A stretch of 64,000 nucleotides of DNA from Conchocele bisecta (lineage: Eukaryota; Mollusca; Bivalvia; Lucinida; Thyasiridae): assembly GCA_029237695.1 (NCBI GenBank), contig CM055265.1, positions 212,738,506 through 212,802,505 of the forward strand, written 5' to 3'. The notes beneath the pieces were generated by a model. It was given only the letters and a program-made list of their open reading frames with translations, did not search any database and had not been told where the DNA came from. Positions 10,527 to 22,025 of the stretch are shown in pieces (position 1 is the stretch's first letter; each line of letters starts with the position of its first letter). A program made the translations under genes and the position numbers.

Positions 10527-10870
10527 CATTGTTGTAAAGTCACCCTTTTTATTAACCCTTTCAACCCTAAGGAACTGGAATGGACTGTGATATGCTAATG
10601 TTCCGACCAATCCAATGGTCACAAAATGATTTTCAGATTCGTCCATTTATGAAAAGGGGGTGTTTTTGTTCTAAGAAATATTAAAATTACTTTCAAAAAG
10701 TGCAGATCCTGATGAGACGGCTCGTTACGAGCCGGCTCATCTGGATCTGCACTTTTTGCATAAACCGCTATAGCGGGATTTCGGGTTCAAAGGGTTAAGT
10801 TTTTGACCACATGTGGTCGAAAATTACATGTGGTCGAAAATTTAATAAAAAGAGTGACTTTACAACGATG
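10527..10870. mobile_element. Element with TTGTAAAGTCAC ends enclosing a B2 copy
   Basis: Outer inverted repeats TTGTAAAGTCACCCTTTTTA (10532) and the complement at 10843-10866 bracket a B2 element at 10554-10798. B2 has ends TTAACCCTTTCAACCC / TTCAAAGGGTTAA and a hairpin of GATGAGACGGCTCG / CGAGCCGGCTCATC. Probably two nested units. Confidence 0.7.
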
Positions 10871-11194
10871 TATAATAATATATGTTATTGTCTAAAACCT
10901 AATTAATATAATATAAATAGCGCATTCATTCACGCAATTCCCGGTAAACAAGTCTACGATATGCACATGTCCAATGGCAACATGCCTGTATCTCATAACA
11001 CTTGCTGATTCGCCAGGACAAAAAGGCATGTATGAATGCTTGAACAATGTTGGTCCTGATCAGCTAGTGCATGTAATATTTCCTAAACTCAGCAGGAGAA
11101 GAGCTGGTTCTAATGGATGCATGTGCTGATGTGGGACTATACTGGTTAAAGAGGCGGGCAATTGAATGACTACTTACAATTTATATTTCCTCCC
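10871..11194. other. Unassigned stretch
   Basis: Scattered weak B-like words (TCCTGATCAGCTAGTGC at about 11053) but no complete element or gene. Confidence 0.3.
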
Positions 11195-11336
11195 CATAAC
11201 GATCTATGCTGCTTGTTAGAAGCATGGCGGTTGTTTCATTGATGAAATTGTGAACAGTGCAGATCATGATCAGACTGATCTTGATCTACACTGATCGCAA
11301 AATCCATAAGCACAATTTCTCTAGTGATAGCCAAGG
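11195..11336. mobile_element. Family B MITE, partial
   Basis: ATAACGATCTATGCTGCTTG, AGAAGCATGGCGG, AACAGTGCAGATC and the right end CATAAGCACAATTTCTC in B order; the left half is missing. Confidence 0.65.
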
Positions 11337-11733
11337 TCAATGTCACAATTTTAGTGCGTTCACAAACACGGTGGGGAAATTTGTTTCTATTTCCGTTTCC
11401 TTTCACGCCGCTTCTTGATATTTCACACATGCCTTGCTCTCATACCTCTATCATGCTGTGACAATTCCATGATTGTCTGGTCTTCGCTAATCCCGAGGTC
11501 AAGCATCACCAGACACGCTTCGTTGTCTTCTGACAACTCTTGGTATACATGTACGACTATATTAACTGGCTTAGACAACTGATTGCTTGGAGATGTTCGT
11601 CGAGATAAATTCTAAAGATCTATAATATGTTTTGGTCTGCTATAAAAGATAACTTTCAAGTTGATTCCCCACTAAGCTACTCGTCTGATGATGATACAGG
11701 AGATACCAAGGTTCACCCGCCTTCTGATGATAT
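11337..11733. other. Unassigned stretch
   Basis: No gene or repeat recognised. Confidence 0.3.
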
Positions 11734-12085
11734 CACCACTTGTTCAACAGTACCGTACGGTGGAATGGTTTGCTATCGACTTAACATGATAACGTACTAG
11801 ATAAGTCGTCTTAGTACACCTCATAAGTCGTCTTACACTACATGTTCTCGTCAAAACGACTTCATACCGTCTTTATTCCACGAGAACAATTGAAGAAATT
11901 AAAACGAAATATCTCGTACGATGTATAGTATCGCGTCTTGATCAGTCAGTAAGTCGTCTTAACGCGATAATTGTGTAGTTCAGCCGACTGATAAGGTGTA
12001 TTAAGACGACTTAACTCTCACATTGTGACGCTATGTGGATGTCAGAAATATTCCACCATGGTACAGTTTTACAACTTGTTCAAGA
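11734..12085. mobile_element. Small element with repeated AAGTCGTCTTA sites
   Basis: Inverted ends: TTCAACAGTACCGTACGGTG at about 11743 against ATTCCACCATGGTACAGTTT at 12050. Inside, AAGTCGTCTTA occurs at 11803, 11825 and 11951 and inverted at about 12001, with a decayed inverted form at about 11854. Single copy in this window. Confidence 0.5.
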
Positions 12086-12129
12086 ATATATTTGAACATG
12101 GATTACATCAAACAGTATCCGAAAACAAA

Positions 12130-12530
12130 TATATGACTGTGACTGGAGAACTGGGGCCCGTTTCACTAAACTTCTTACGACTAAAATGTTCGTAAGTGAA
12201 AATTTAAGATCGTCTGTAAATTACAATTTATGGATTTACATTTATTGAGCATAGGCTGCATATGCAGCCTATGCTCAATAAATGTAAATCCAATAATTGT
12301 TAATGTGAAATTTACGGACTATCATAATTCTGCACTTACGAACATTTTAGTCGTACGAAGTTTTGTGAAACGGCTCCCTGGGGCGTATGGCATTTGTGAC
12401 CAGTGTAGCTCCAGATCAAATATCACATTCCTGTAGCCTGGTAACGATCTTTATTGCTTTTTAGAAGCATGACCGGTGTTTCATTGATGGAATGACGAAC
12501 AGTGCAGATCCTGATCAGACTGTGTGGATT
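12130..12530. mobile_element. Family B MITE split by a family A insertion
   Basis: GACTGTGACTGGAGAACTG stops at 12153 and B continues from 12378 as CTGGGGCGTATGGCATTTG. Taking out the A copy and one CTG restores the B order, so A inserted into B and duplicated CTG. Confidence 0.85.
12154..12377. mobile_element. Family A MITE, copy 2, nested in B
   Basis: Complete inverted repeats and the central GCATAGGCTGCATATGCAGC palindrome. Flanked by CTG on both sides, inside a B element. Confidence 0.9.
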
Positions 12531-12791
12531 TCGTTGGTTTTGGGTAATTTACATAGTTTTGTGCAACTACTAATGCTCAATCATTACACACGAAAGAAAT
12601 TGTTAATTATCTACACATCCAAAGTTCCGAACTTTCGGACTCCTTTTATACTGTCAAGATACCCGCAATGTATTACCGTACGTATATGTGTAACTCGCGG
12701 GCGGTGACGTGAATTGTATGTTGGTAACAATGCACCCGAACCACCAGATATACCGAAATAACACATACAACACCAACATATTAACCTTTCT

Positions 12792-13012
12792 TCAAGAACT
12801 AAAATGTTCGTAAGTGCAAATTTATGATCGTCTGGAAACTTCAATTGATTGATTTACATTTATTGAGCATAGGCTGCATATGCAGCCTATGCTCAATAAA
12901 TGCAAAACCAATAATTGTTTACAAGAAAACGTTGTTAATGTGGAATTTACAGACTATCATAATTTTGCACTTGCGAACATTTTCGTCGTACGAAGTTTAG
13001 TGAAACGGCCCC
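12792..13012. mobile_element. Family A MITE, copy 3, left end eroded
   Basis: Begins within the left repeat (GAACTAAAATGTTCGTAAGT). Centre and right end GTTTAGTGAAACGGCCCC intact, followed by CTGG. Confidence 0.85.
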
Positions 13013-13600
13013 CTGGTGCGGACACAATGTATGCACTAAGCCTCTGACGACGTTCATACAATTGTATACGAGTTCCTTACAATTCATATCACATGGAAAC
13101 GAGTATGATAGTATGATTATCACATGATTTCACCCGCAAACGTGACAGACAACCTATATGCAATACGTTTCTGTGAGCAGCAGCCATTGGCTATTTTCGA
13201 ATCTAGTTGAAAAAACCCACAAACAAAATATTGTTCAAACTAGCAATGACAATATTATGCGTAAATATTTCCACACTATATGAATTTTAGTGCTGCAACT
13301 ATCTTAACGCACCTAGAAATACGATGGGCTGTTGTAAACCGAACACCGACAAAAGCTCTGACTGCTTAATTAAGAATGTACATGTTTTCAGTTTCATTCA
13401 TCTCCCATGATTGACAATGTCTGTTTGTGATCGCAAAGCACACGAGTATGTCCTGGAGTCGGCATGTCCCAGTTTAACATCGCAAAACGGGACACCCTGG
13501 GACGTTCACAGGATTATGGCAACATGAGGCAATATACATATGAAAACATGTACTCGACTATTTTTTTAATATAATCACAATATAATACAGTTGTCTACAA
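13013..13600. other. Unassigned stretch
   Basis: No gene, repeat ends or RNA recognised. Confidence 0.3.
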
Positions 13601-13713
13601 CAGGGCCCGGTTGCTCAAAGCTTCTGTTAGCTTAACAGACTGTTAAATCCTTAGCATTGCTAAGGATTTAACAGTCTGTTAAGCTAACAGAGGTCTTGAG
13701 CAACCGGGCCCTG
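13601..13713. mobile_element. Near-perfect 113-bp palindrome
   Basis: CAGGGCCCGGTTGCTCAAAG and the full complement CTTGAGCAACCGGGCCCTG. The centre is TCCTTAGCATTGCTAAGGA, so almost the whole element can fold on itself. Only copy here; MITE-like. Confidence 0.8.
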
Positions 13714-13744
13714 ATACATGAGAATATACTGACGGTAGATTACT

Positions 13745-14128
13745 CAAGGTGCATGATCACGTGGTTACACCAACAACAACGTCGCACACTCCAAAGTAAG
13801 TATTATTTGATAGTTTCCTTAATATGCAACGGATTTTGATGAAATATGGCGCAGCAAACGCGTCTTCATGACACATGTGGAGTTTGACACAGACTTATGT
13901 CGCTTTTGCGAAGAATCGATTTCCGTGTCGGAGACACGGAAATCGATTCTTCGCAAAAACGACAGAAGTTTGGGCGAAAATACAGAGACCACCAAATGCA
14001 GCTTAACAAGACGCGTTTGATGCGCCATATTTCATCAAAATCCGTTACGTAATAAGGATACTATAAAAGAATACATACTTTGAATCGGTACTTGTTGTTG
14101 TTGTTAGTACCACGTGATCATACACCGT
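13745..14128. mobile_element. Family D MITE, copy 2
   Basis: Left end CAAGGTGCATGATCACGTGG, (CAA)n, mirrored blocks, central hairpin AATCGATTTCCGTGTCGGAG / ACACGGAAATCGATT, (TTG)n and the right end CACGTGATCATACACC. The minus-strand frame inside is an artefact of the fold. Confidence 0.85.
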
Positions 14129-14719
14129 GTTACTAGTAGTGTATAGAGGTACATACGGTGACTATATCACAGCTCATCTCTCACAATCTCCCTATATATC
14201 CCATCATGTCACGTGGGTAACAGGAAAGGACAGCATATATTTACTCAGTTTAGTCCACGGGTATGTTTGTTTGTTTGTTGGGGTTTAACGACCTATCAAC
14301 ATCTAAGGTCATTTAAGGCCGGGTCAATGGGTTTAGTACTAAATCCCATATATTACCTGTACAAATTGGGGGGGGGGGGGTTCCAAAATGAGAACTGAAT
14401 ATTTACAATAGAAAACTATATATTCAGCACGAAATCAGAATAATCCTGATCTGGTACCAGGTCCTCGCCACACCAGAATCACTTGGCACCCTCCCAAAAG
14501 CAGTACGATCAGTAATAATCTTACTACTTTTATAATGTGCAATAACCCAATTCAACTCCCAGGTGACAAAAGAACCAAAGATAAACACGTACCTGAGGGC
14601 CAAACCAGGCAAATCGTGATTCCTATAAGGAGGAACCCATACCGTTAATTTACGCCGTCGCGCTCGCCCGACCAACCACCAACTAAGTACACGGGTAACA
14701 TAACTAAGTCGCTTTCATA
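14129..14719. other. Unassigned stretch with a G run
   Basis: An (G)11 run at about 14369. The 83-codon minus frame at 14424-14675 shows no recognisable domain. Confidence 0.3.
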
Positions 14720-14853
14720 TTTTTTTTAGAACAAAAAACACCCCCTTTTCATAAATGAACTAGACTGAAAATCATTTTGTGCTGATTGAATTGACTGAAC
14801 AATTAACATTAACATATTAAAATCCATTCCAGTTACTTAGAGGTGAAAGGGTT
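14720..14853 (-). mobile_element. Family B2 fragment
   Basis: AACACCCCCTTTTCATAAAT, GAAAATCATTTTGTG, CCATTCCAGTTACTTAG and the end GAAAGGGTTAA match B2 copies in reverse, without the hairpin half. Confidence 0.7.
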
Positions 14854-14986
14854 AATCATATGTTCACTATTGGCAGTAGTAATGGTGCCACATGGGCTGA
14901 ATGGCGAGCATGGAAGGCCCTGTAGAAGCCCCTATAGTTCACCCACCCCTAGTGTAACCCCGGTTACCCCGGTTACACCAGTAGCC

Positions 14987-15332
14987 GATTTTATCAACAT
15001 TGCAAAGTATACTTATCTAGCAAAGTATACTTTGAGGGAGTAACCATTTATTTTTCCCGAAATGCATTATTTCATATAGAACTAACAACTGCATATATTT
15101 GATGATTAAAAGTATTTCAAATTAATGATAAATTTATTAATTTTTATTATACTGAATTTATTACATTAGCACAGCCAAAATATATATTACATTAGCACAG
15201 CCATTTTGGCTGTGATAATGTAATAAATTCAGTATAATAAACATTAATAAATTTATCATTAATTTGAAAATTTCTCCCTCAAAGTATACTTTGCTAGATA
15301 AGTATACTTTGCAATGTTGGTGAAATAGGCTA
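14987..15332. mobile_element. Family H MITE, copy 2 (most complete)
   Basis: Ends CAACATTGCAAAGTATACTT and AAGTATACTTTGCAATGTTG. The internal hairpin ATTAATGATAAATTTATTAA is mirrored around a CACAGCCATTTTGGCTGTG core. About 345 bp. Confidence 0.85.
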
Positions 15333-15671
15333 CAGGGCTGGGTGAACAGTAGGGGATTCTACAGGGCCCTTGTTTTCGTTTCACAATTGTCACACTTCCC
15401 ACCAGCCGGGGCCCAAATGTATCCGCATATATCACGTTTTGTTTCGAAATTATATACTTTTGAACATGCACCAATACAAGTTAAATATAAACCTAATAAT
15501 ATTTACCAATATAATTATATTATTTTTCTAACATGCATACAAGTACAGGGATTTAAATTTACATCCACATAATACATCCAGTGTCAGAAAAGCATGTCTA
15601 ATAATAATAATACATGTAATAATAATATTAATAATAATAATAATTTTATATTTCTGGTTACACAGTTAATA
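15333..15671. other. Unassigned stretch with (AAT)n
   Basis: A TAATAATAAT microsatellite at about 15600-15642. No gene seen. Confidence 0.35.
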
Positions 15672-15739
15672 CAGTGGAACCTCTTTAAACCGGACACCCA
15701 TGGGAGGTCCCAGGGTGTCCGGTTTGGAGAGGTCCACTG
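15672..15739. mobile_element. Family F MITE, copy 2, deleted to 68 bp
   Basis: CAGTGGAACCTCTTTAAACC and GGTTTGGAGAGGTCCACTG flanked by TA. It keeps only the two ends and the CCGGACACC hairpin. Confidence 0.85.
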
Positions 15740-15854
15740 TAATTAAGCAATCCGTTAACATTTCTAGTCATTTACAATCATGAACATACACGATAGTGAT
15801 AATAGCGTCGCCAGGGTGTCATGTAGAAATGTTTCACTGTATAATTTATATAAC

Positions 15855-16330
15855 AGTTAGGCCAAAATAAAATAATTGTTTGTTTCCGCTAACACCTGGA
15901 AAAAAAATAGGGTAGGTAGGTAGGCGAAACTTTTTTTTTTCTCGAAATTTGTTTTCCATTCACGACAAACTTTTTGTACTGGATGTGGTAACCCTTACTA
16001 CGCTGAATTAAATGTTGTCGTATGCTGGAATATTTTCAATATTTCTCGACAAAAAAAACTTGGTTTTGACAGCACATGAGAATCGTCTCCAGTGGAGACG
16101 ATTCTCATGTGCTGTCAAAACCAGTTTTTTGTTAAGAATTAAAGCAAAAATGAAAAACAGCAGACGGCAATTTCCGTCAACAGCGTAGGAAGGGTTAACC
16201 CACTATGGGTTAGTGAAAATATACTGTTTTTATCAAAAAAAATTACCGATATGACGAAAAAAAGTGTATGGTCGGCGGGACAAAATAGGGTCGGTCGGGT
16301 TAGTGGAAACAAACAATTATTGTTTACGCC
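15855..16330. mobile_element. Palindromic element R
   Basis: Outer inverted words AATAATTGTTTGTTTCC (15870) and GGAAACAAACAATTATTG (16306). Inner perfect hairpin at 16046-16133 made of GGTTTTGACAGCACATGAGA and its complement around CTCCAGTGGAG. One copy in the window. Confidence 0.7.
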
Positions 16331-16424
16331 TTACACATACACCGTTTTTGAAGTTACACGACATTGTCCAGAAATCCATGATCATGAATCAAAATGTCAC
16401 AAATAAGACCATGTAAATGGCAAT

Positions 16425-16560
16425 AAATAGAGGATATTTATATTTTTACATCGAATATGACATATATTTATGTTCATCGAGTGGTGTGAAATGTCCATAT
16501 TTGGGCATGCACATTTCACACTATGAGATGAACATATATCTTATATGTTACGTTACCAAT
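16425..16560. repeat. Imperfect hairpin T
   Basis: TATGTTCATCGAGTGGTGTGAAATG is answered by CATTTCACACTATGAGATGAACATA after a short loop. Confidence 0.65.
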
Positions 16561-16642
16561 ATATTACTAGTAAGTTCATTATAATTATACCACACCAAGA
16601 AGATTGGTATTTGTTAAGACTGTATACTGAAAGAAATATGTA

Positions 16643-16858
16643 CAGTGAAACCTCTCTAAACCGGACACCCTAGGAGGTCCCCAGGGTGTCCGGCTTAGAG
16701 AGGTTTCATTGTAAAGCAGGCGTTTGATCATTCTGAGCCATAGTTGTGTTTTATGCGATCACGAACAGACATTATCACCTGAAATAAATGACCAAGAAAC
16801 TCATCAAAAATAAGATCAAGTGTGTTTTCTTGGTGTCCGGTTTAGAGAGGTTCCACTG
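16643..16858. mobile_element. Family F MITE, copy 3
   Basis: CAGTGAAACCTCTCTAAACC to GGTTTAGAGAGGTTCCACTG, 216 bp, TA at both flanks, internal sequence co-linear with copy 1 (TTATGCGATCACGAACAGAC). Confidence 0.85.
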
Positions 16859-17009
16859 TATTGAAATTTGCAGACAACGTCAGTTTTTGGTAGGTGCGCA
16901 TATAAATATCGACACTGGAACTTCAAATATTTCACCTGGAGTTATTTATACCATCGATGAGAACATATTATTTTGTATTTATATCGTATAGCTAGGTGTA
17001 GGTATATAA

Positions 17010-17292
17010 TATATGAGACAGGCCATGTGCGAGTTTGTAACTTCAGGCATCTGCGTAATTTCATTAAAGACGTTTACAAAATTTACAATATTTTTCATAA
17101 ATAAAGTTAAAAGTTTACAAAATCTTCAGAGTACATACGGAATGAAATTCCGCTCCGCATGTACCGCATGTACTCTGAAAACTATGTCTAGTTTTGACGC
17201 CATTTACGGAAAATATTGGAAATTTTGTAAACGTATTTCATGAAATTACGCAGATGTCCGAAGGTACAAAAAATCACATGGCGCGTCTCATA
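17010..17292. mobile_element. Family O MITE, copy 1
   Basis: ATATGAGACAGGCCATGTGC and CATGGCGCGTCTCATAT are the ends. CATCTGCGTAATTTCATTAA and TACAAAATTTACAATATTTT are mirrored on the right, and the centre is AGAGTACAT...ATGTACTCT. Confidence 0.75.
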
Positions 17293-17777
17293 TAACCTGT
17301 GGCGAGATAAGATGTAAATGACATTTTCTCACTCGTGTATATATTTTGGCAATAACCTCGTTTGCTAACGTGGAAAAGTACACATGAATGAAATCAAGTG
17401 TATATTTTGTAAACAGTATGGGTAGGTATATAATTATGTTTGTACGTGTACAGTATACACCGATATACGAGGTAACGGTCGGTGATCCACCTTTTCAGGA
17501 TGTAACGAGATAATGATCTCAATGTACCGCTCCAACCCACGGTGTTTCCTGCATAACACGAGTCAGTCGCAGGAATGGTTCGTAATGCGCGGATAAGTAA
17601 CAAAAACACGCTATATTTTATACTAATCTCCTCAGATCAGCAGATTTGCCAATTATTTATGTTGCTATAAAATGTCGAGATTTGATGAAACCGTCTTTAT
17701 TACTGTATCCGAGCGTTGCCGATGTTTACATCGCATGCTTTCGGAAATGATGTTTTAGTTTCAGATTTAGTTTCACA
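17293..17777. other. Unassigned stretch
   Basis: No gene or repeat recognised; a 71-codon minus frame at 17394-17609 has no support. Confidence 0.3.
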
Positions 17778-18175
17778 GGGCTCCAGATAAGGAATTTGTA
17801 ATTGAGTATTGTCACTCCATCATTTTTGAAGCAATTGGGTATTTCAAAATGTTAATTGGGTACAATAAAATTACACTACTGTTTACACATCAAGAGACAG
17901 CAATTATTGAATGGTTTGCTTCGAAATGAAAACATGTCTTGGCATTTCATTATAATTGTCTCCTTGGAGACAATTCTAATGAAATACCAAGATGTGTTTT
18001 CATAAAAAAAGAACAATATGCTATATTTGTGGTCTGTTCATTGTTTTCTGCAGCATGATAAAGGTACCACAAATTTTGAATTGCTTTTTGATACTCGCTA
18101 CTTCTGATTTCAATTGGGATTTTGGCAATTTTAATTGGGTATTTAAGCAAATACGCAGCTTATCTGGAACTCTGG
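17778..18175 (+). mobile_element. Family G element, copy 2
   Basis: GGGCTCCAGATAAGGAATTT to GCTTATCTGGAACTC, with the hairpin of CTTGGCATTTCATTATAATT / AATTCTAATGAAATACCAAG around CTCCTTGGAG. Co-linear with copy 1. Confidence 0.85.
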
Positions 18176-18344
18176 TTCAAACTTTCATATTTGCTCTAAT
18201 ATCCCGTTAACTCTCATTTCTACCCATGTTAGGCGTATTTCCGACATGGCCATGTTTCCGTCAATTTTCTGACATGACTAGTTTATGACCGAACAGCGAT
18301 TCTATCAGACACTGACAGCAACTAGAATCTGATTCCGTCAATTG
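18176..18344. other. Short unassigned gap
   Basis: Nothing recognised. Confidence 0.3.
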
Positions 18345-18818
18345 TGGCTGTGTCTGGAGAAATTGATGTTATGAGATTTGTGACTAGTGTGGCTCCTGAG
18401 CAAATATCACACTACTGTAGCCTGACAACGATCTATATTGCTTGTTAGTACTGGTGTTTCATGGATGGAATTGCGAACGGTGCTGTGTGCCGTTTCACTA
18501 AACTTCGTACGATTAAGATGTTCGTAAGTGCACATTTAGGATCGTCTGGAAATTTCAATTAATGGATTTACATGTATTGAGCATATGCTGCATATGCAGC
18601 ATATGCTCAATAAATGAAAATCCAATAATTAATAAACATTGCTAATGTAAAATTTACAGACAATCATACAGACAAACATTTTAATCGTACGAAGTTTAGT
18701 GAAACGGCCCCCTAGTGTATTTCAGATCCTGATTAGACTGTGCGGATGCACAGGCTGATCTAAATCTACACAGGTCGCAAAACATATAAACCCCATGTCT
18801 CTCATTACAGCCACATTT
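18345..18818. mobile_element. Family B MITE split by a family A insertion
   Basis: B runs from GTGGCTGTGTCTGGAGAAAT to GCGAACGGTGCTG, is interrupted by A, and resumes near CAGATCCTGATTAGACTGTG through to CATTACAGCCACATT. The right junction carries extra bases. Confidence 0.8.
18486..18711. mobile_element. Family A MITE, copy 4, nested in B
   Basis: CCGTTTCACTAAACTTCGTA to AAGTTTAGTGAAACGGCCCC with the central ATATGCTGCATATGCAGCAT palindrome. Left flank CTG, right flank CTA. Confidence 0.85.
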
Positions 18819-18945
18819 AATTCTGGAAGCTGTAGATCATTATAGAAAAACAGAAGTACCTGTTTGTCGGAACTACATATTAATGCGCCAATCTCCCAGG
18901 CAACTCGTCCTGGTGGCATTTTCCAACTTTGAGTATGATAATGAT

Positions 18946-19116
18946 CGGAATTATAGGAAACTTCTGTCAATGACATTAAACATTGCACACATTTCCCGGA
19001 ACATACATTCAGCAATATTACGCAAATTTTCGGAATTATAGGAAACTTCTGTCAATGACATTAAACATTGCACACATTTCCCGGAACATACATTCAGCAA
19101 TATTACGCAAATTTTC
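18946..19116 (+). repeat. Perfect 85-bp tandem duplication
   Basis: The unit starting CGGAATTATAGGAAACTTCT and ending at TTACGCAAATTTT occurs twice head to tail with no differences that I can see. This implies a recent duplication or an assembly artefact. Confidence 0.9.
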
Positions 19117-19750
19117 AATGTCTTCTTGGCAATATTCAATTTTTGATGAACACGAAGTTACGTATCAACAATTGCGATGCGGGTCAATTTGGTTGCATTG
19201 TTAGCTTCAATATTACGATACCTGACTAAATTACGATGACTCACAACACCTATGCAGCTCCCCACGTTATACTCTATCACCGACGTACCAGCATTGGACG
19301 ACCGTATGAATGAGTAACACCACGTTGCTGATTAGTGAATTAGATTGAGAATGTGTGCCGCCGCATTCCTGGCTGTATCGGGGGCATATACCTGTGTTAC
19401 ACCTGTACTATTGTGTGAATTAGATAGGCAGTGCTACCATTGTGTAGATGCTGAAGCGATAACCCCTATTTTCTGGCTGGCACGCAGGGCGACATACGTT
19501 GTAAGTTGACTTCGTGGCGGCTAAAGAATTCAGAATGAAGTGAGATCCGTTGGTTTAGAAAATACCCGTAGCCATTGTAAGCACATACACCATAAACAAC
19601 ACGATCTAGACCAGAGAAACAGACGTGTAAACACACATTATAATATGTTCCTGTTACACTGAGATGACTACATGTAGAACCAGTGCAATATAGAAATCAT
19701 GGTCTTACCGAGGTGCGCACTATGACTGGCCTGGCGGTGTACGGTATTTA
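19117..19750. other. Unassigned stretch
   Basis: No gene or repeat recognised. Confidence 0.3.
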
Positions 19751-19752
19751 TA

Positions 19753-19936
19753 GGTTATTTGATTTGTATATGGATACAGTTCCAACCTGTCGTGTTCGTT
19801 CGTGTGTGCACTTACACGCTGACCCCACTGTATATGCACGAGTTCCGCAACGTGCGATATTGCGCGATTGTAGGAGCTCAATATTGTTGCGCGGCTGAAC
19901 GAGTGGCATATATCCACATACAAATCAAATAACATT
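19753..19936. mobile_element. Small MITE with TTATTTGATTTGTATATGGA ends
   Basis: GTTATTTGATTTGTATATGG and CCACATACAAATCAAATAAC are inverted ends 184 bp apart. Both strands keep open frames of 71 codons by chance. Confidence 0.65.
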
Positions 19937-20917
19937 TTTATTATATATGTACATCATTCGAAATGTATATGCGCTTCAAAAATATACAAAATATAAATAA
20001 AATAAACAAATTAGTGGTGATTTAGAAGGAACTATTTTGCGTTGTGACGCGTAGTTCAGACACTGACCAATACGAACTCACGCGACGTCAATATGGAAAA
20101 CTATTGACGTCTTGCGTTGCATTGTGTTTCAGTGGGAAAAAAAGGTACGTATATACTAAATATATATATATTTGCCATCAGTTGGGAAATATGAGAACAT
20201 TGGTGTTTTCAGGGAGCCGGCGATCGTAACAAGATCAGACACGTTTGCAAATGGAATGACAAAATCGCCAACCAAGAATACACGTACGCAATTCCTAAAT
20301 TCTATTTCTATTTCTAGATACGATAACGTATAACACTGAGCAGTTGCTTCTCAATGTTTTACCACAACTTGGCACGACGGCTCGCAATCTGCCGGCGTAT
20401 CGCCGTAAAAACCTCCGCACATCCAGCCCCATATCTCTGACGTTTCCATTCAAGATCCGTGATAAATGTATTTCTGCCAGACTTTGGGAAACAGATATTA
20501 ACAGATTAACACATCGACATTTTTTTGCAGAAATTGATGTTGAAATTGACGATATTGTCCGTATATTTCTATACATAACACGCGTAACATGTCAGAGAAA
20601 TGTCCGGAGTATTATTAATTAGATCGGCAGTGACAGAAAGCCAACTGTTCAAGTGATCGCACACATTACGGAGAAATCCGACTTACTGTCGGCAGTTTTC
20701 GGCAACAGCGGGAAGTCTGGTTTCCTGGTGACTAGTGTTCGTTCTGTTTTAACACGGAAACCGAGAGATAACGGTTTGTTTTTGCTTGTTTTAACGCAGA
20801 TTTCGCGAATGATCACATCTCACAGAAACCATAAACAGAAACCTACGTTGCCGACCCATTACATTCTGTCGATACACCGTCTTACTGATACAGAAATACG
20901 AATATTGTCTCATCAGA
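19937..20917. other. Unassigned stretch, possible degraded sequence
   Basis: Frames of 92-112 codons at 20344-20622 and 20653-20991 have no domain I recognise, and the second runs into the C hairpin. I cannot assign a gene. Confidence 0.25.
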
Positions 20918-20990
20918 AGTATATGTGGTGGCCACGATTTGAACCGTCTCGTCGAGATGGCTCAAATGAATGGTCACAATATATACTTTA
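20918..20990. mobile_element. Family C hairpin, copy 2
   Basis: GAAGTATATGTGGTGGCCAC, GAACCGTCTCG / CGAGATGGCTC and AATGGTCACAATATATACTT; slightly more diverged than the other copies. Confidence 0.8.
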
Positions 20991-21436
20991 AATGAAAAAT
21001 AAGAAAAATAGAAACACAAGTTCAAAATATTCATACGTATTCTTGATGTAAATGGCGAAACAGATCACGTGATATGTTCGGCAATGAGCGTCTGTTGCGG
21101 CAACACGTGCTCGGTGAAACATAAACACAGCTGCTGGTCCATGTGTTTTTCAATCGAGTGGGATATATATTTGTCTTTTAATTAGATAAAAACATATTAA
21201 TAGGTTTATTAATCACGGAGCGACTTTGAGACACGGCATAACGTACCACATAGCGTTGAAAACTGCATCATTCCAACAGATAATTATTTAAACAGTTGTG
21301 CCACACAAATATTCCTTGCCAATACATACGCCATGCCAGTATTATAACGTCTGGGTATCATCGATCGTCAACTGTCATCGTCTTAACAAGAAATCAATTT
21401 TGCTTCTTGTAAGTGTTGGTAAGAAGTGACAAATAC
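20991..21436. other. Unassigned stretch
   Basis: Nothing recognised. Confidence 0.3.
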
Positions 21437-22000
21437 TATAGTCTGTTTCACGAAAGCTGCCCAAATGTTACGGCCATACAAACAATTCAAAAACAATATT
21501 TATTTCGATAATATTAAATTAAAGGAAAATTTAAGAATGAGCCTTCTTTTTATTTCGTGAAATTTGGTCAAATATTGATTTTATTACGAAAAATTGATTT
21601 GTCTATGGGAATTTAACATGGGGGAAAAAGGTAGAGGAGTTGTGGGAGGAGTCAAACAACGATTTTTTTTGGAAATTGACTCCGAAACCTAGCCATAGAT
21701 AGCTTGGAAATGATCTAACTAATAAAACAAAAGTTAAATTTTAAAAATCGGTCCAGTATTTCTGAAATTCTAAAAAATTTCCCCATGTTAAATCCCCATA
21801 GACCGTGAAGATGTCTATGGGGATTTAACATGGGGAAATTTTGTTTTCGCAATAAAATCAATATTTGACCAAATTTCACGAAATAAAAAGAAGGCTCATT
21901 CTTAAATTTTCCTTTAATTTAATATTATCGAAAAAAATATGTTTTTTTAATTGTTTATATGGCCGTAAAATTTGGGCAGCTTTCGTGAAACAGACTATAG
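21437..22000. mobile_element. Family J palindromic element, main copy
   Basis: CTATAGTCTGTTTCACGAAA and its complement TTTCGTGAAACAGACTATAG close a 564-bp unit. The arms are about 165 bp (TAAGAATGAGCCTTCTTTTT mirrored). A second hairpin, ATGTCTATGGGGATTTAACA with its complement, lies at 21782-21838. Confidence 0.85.
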
Positions 22001-22025
22001 ATAGTTTCCCGGCGCGCTGACTCAT

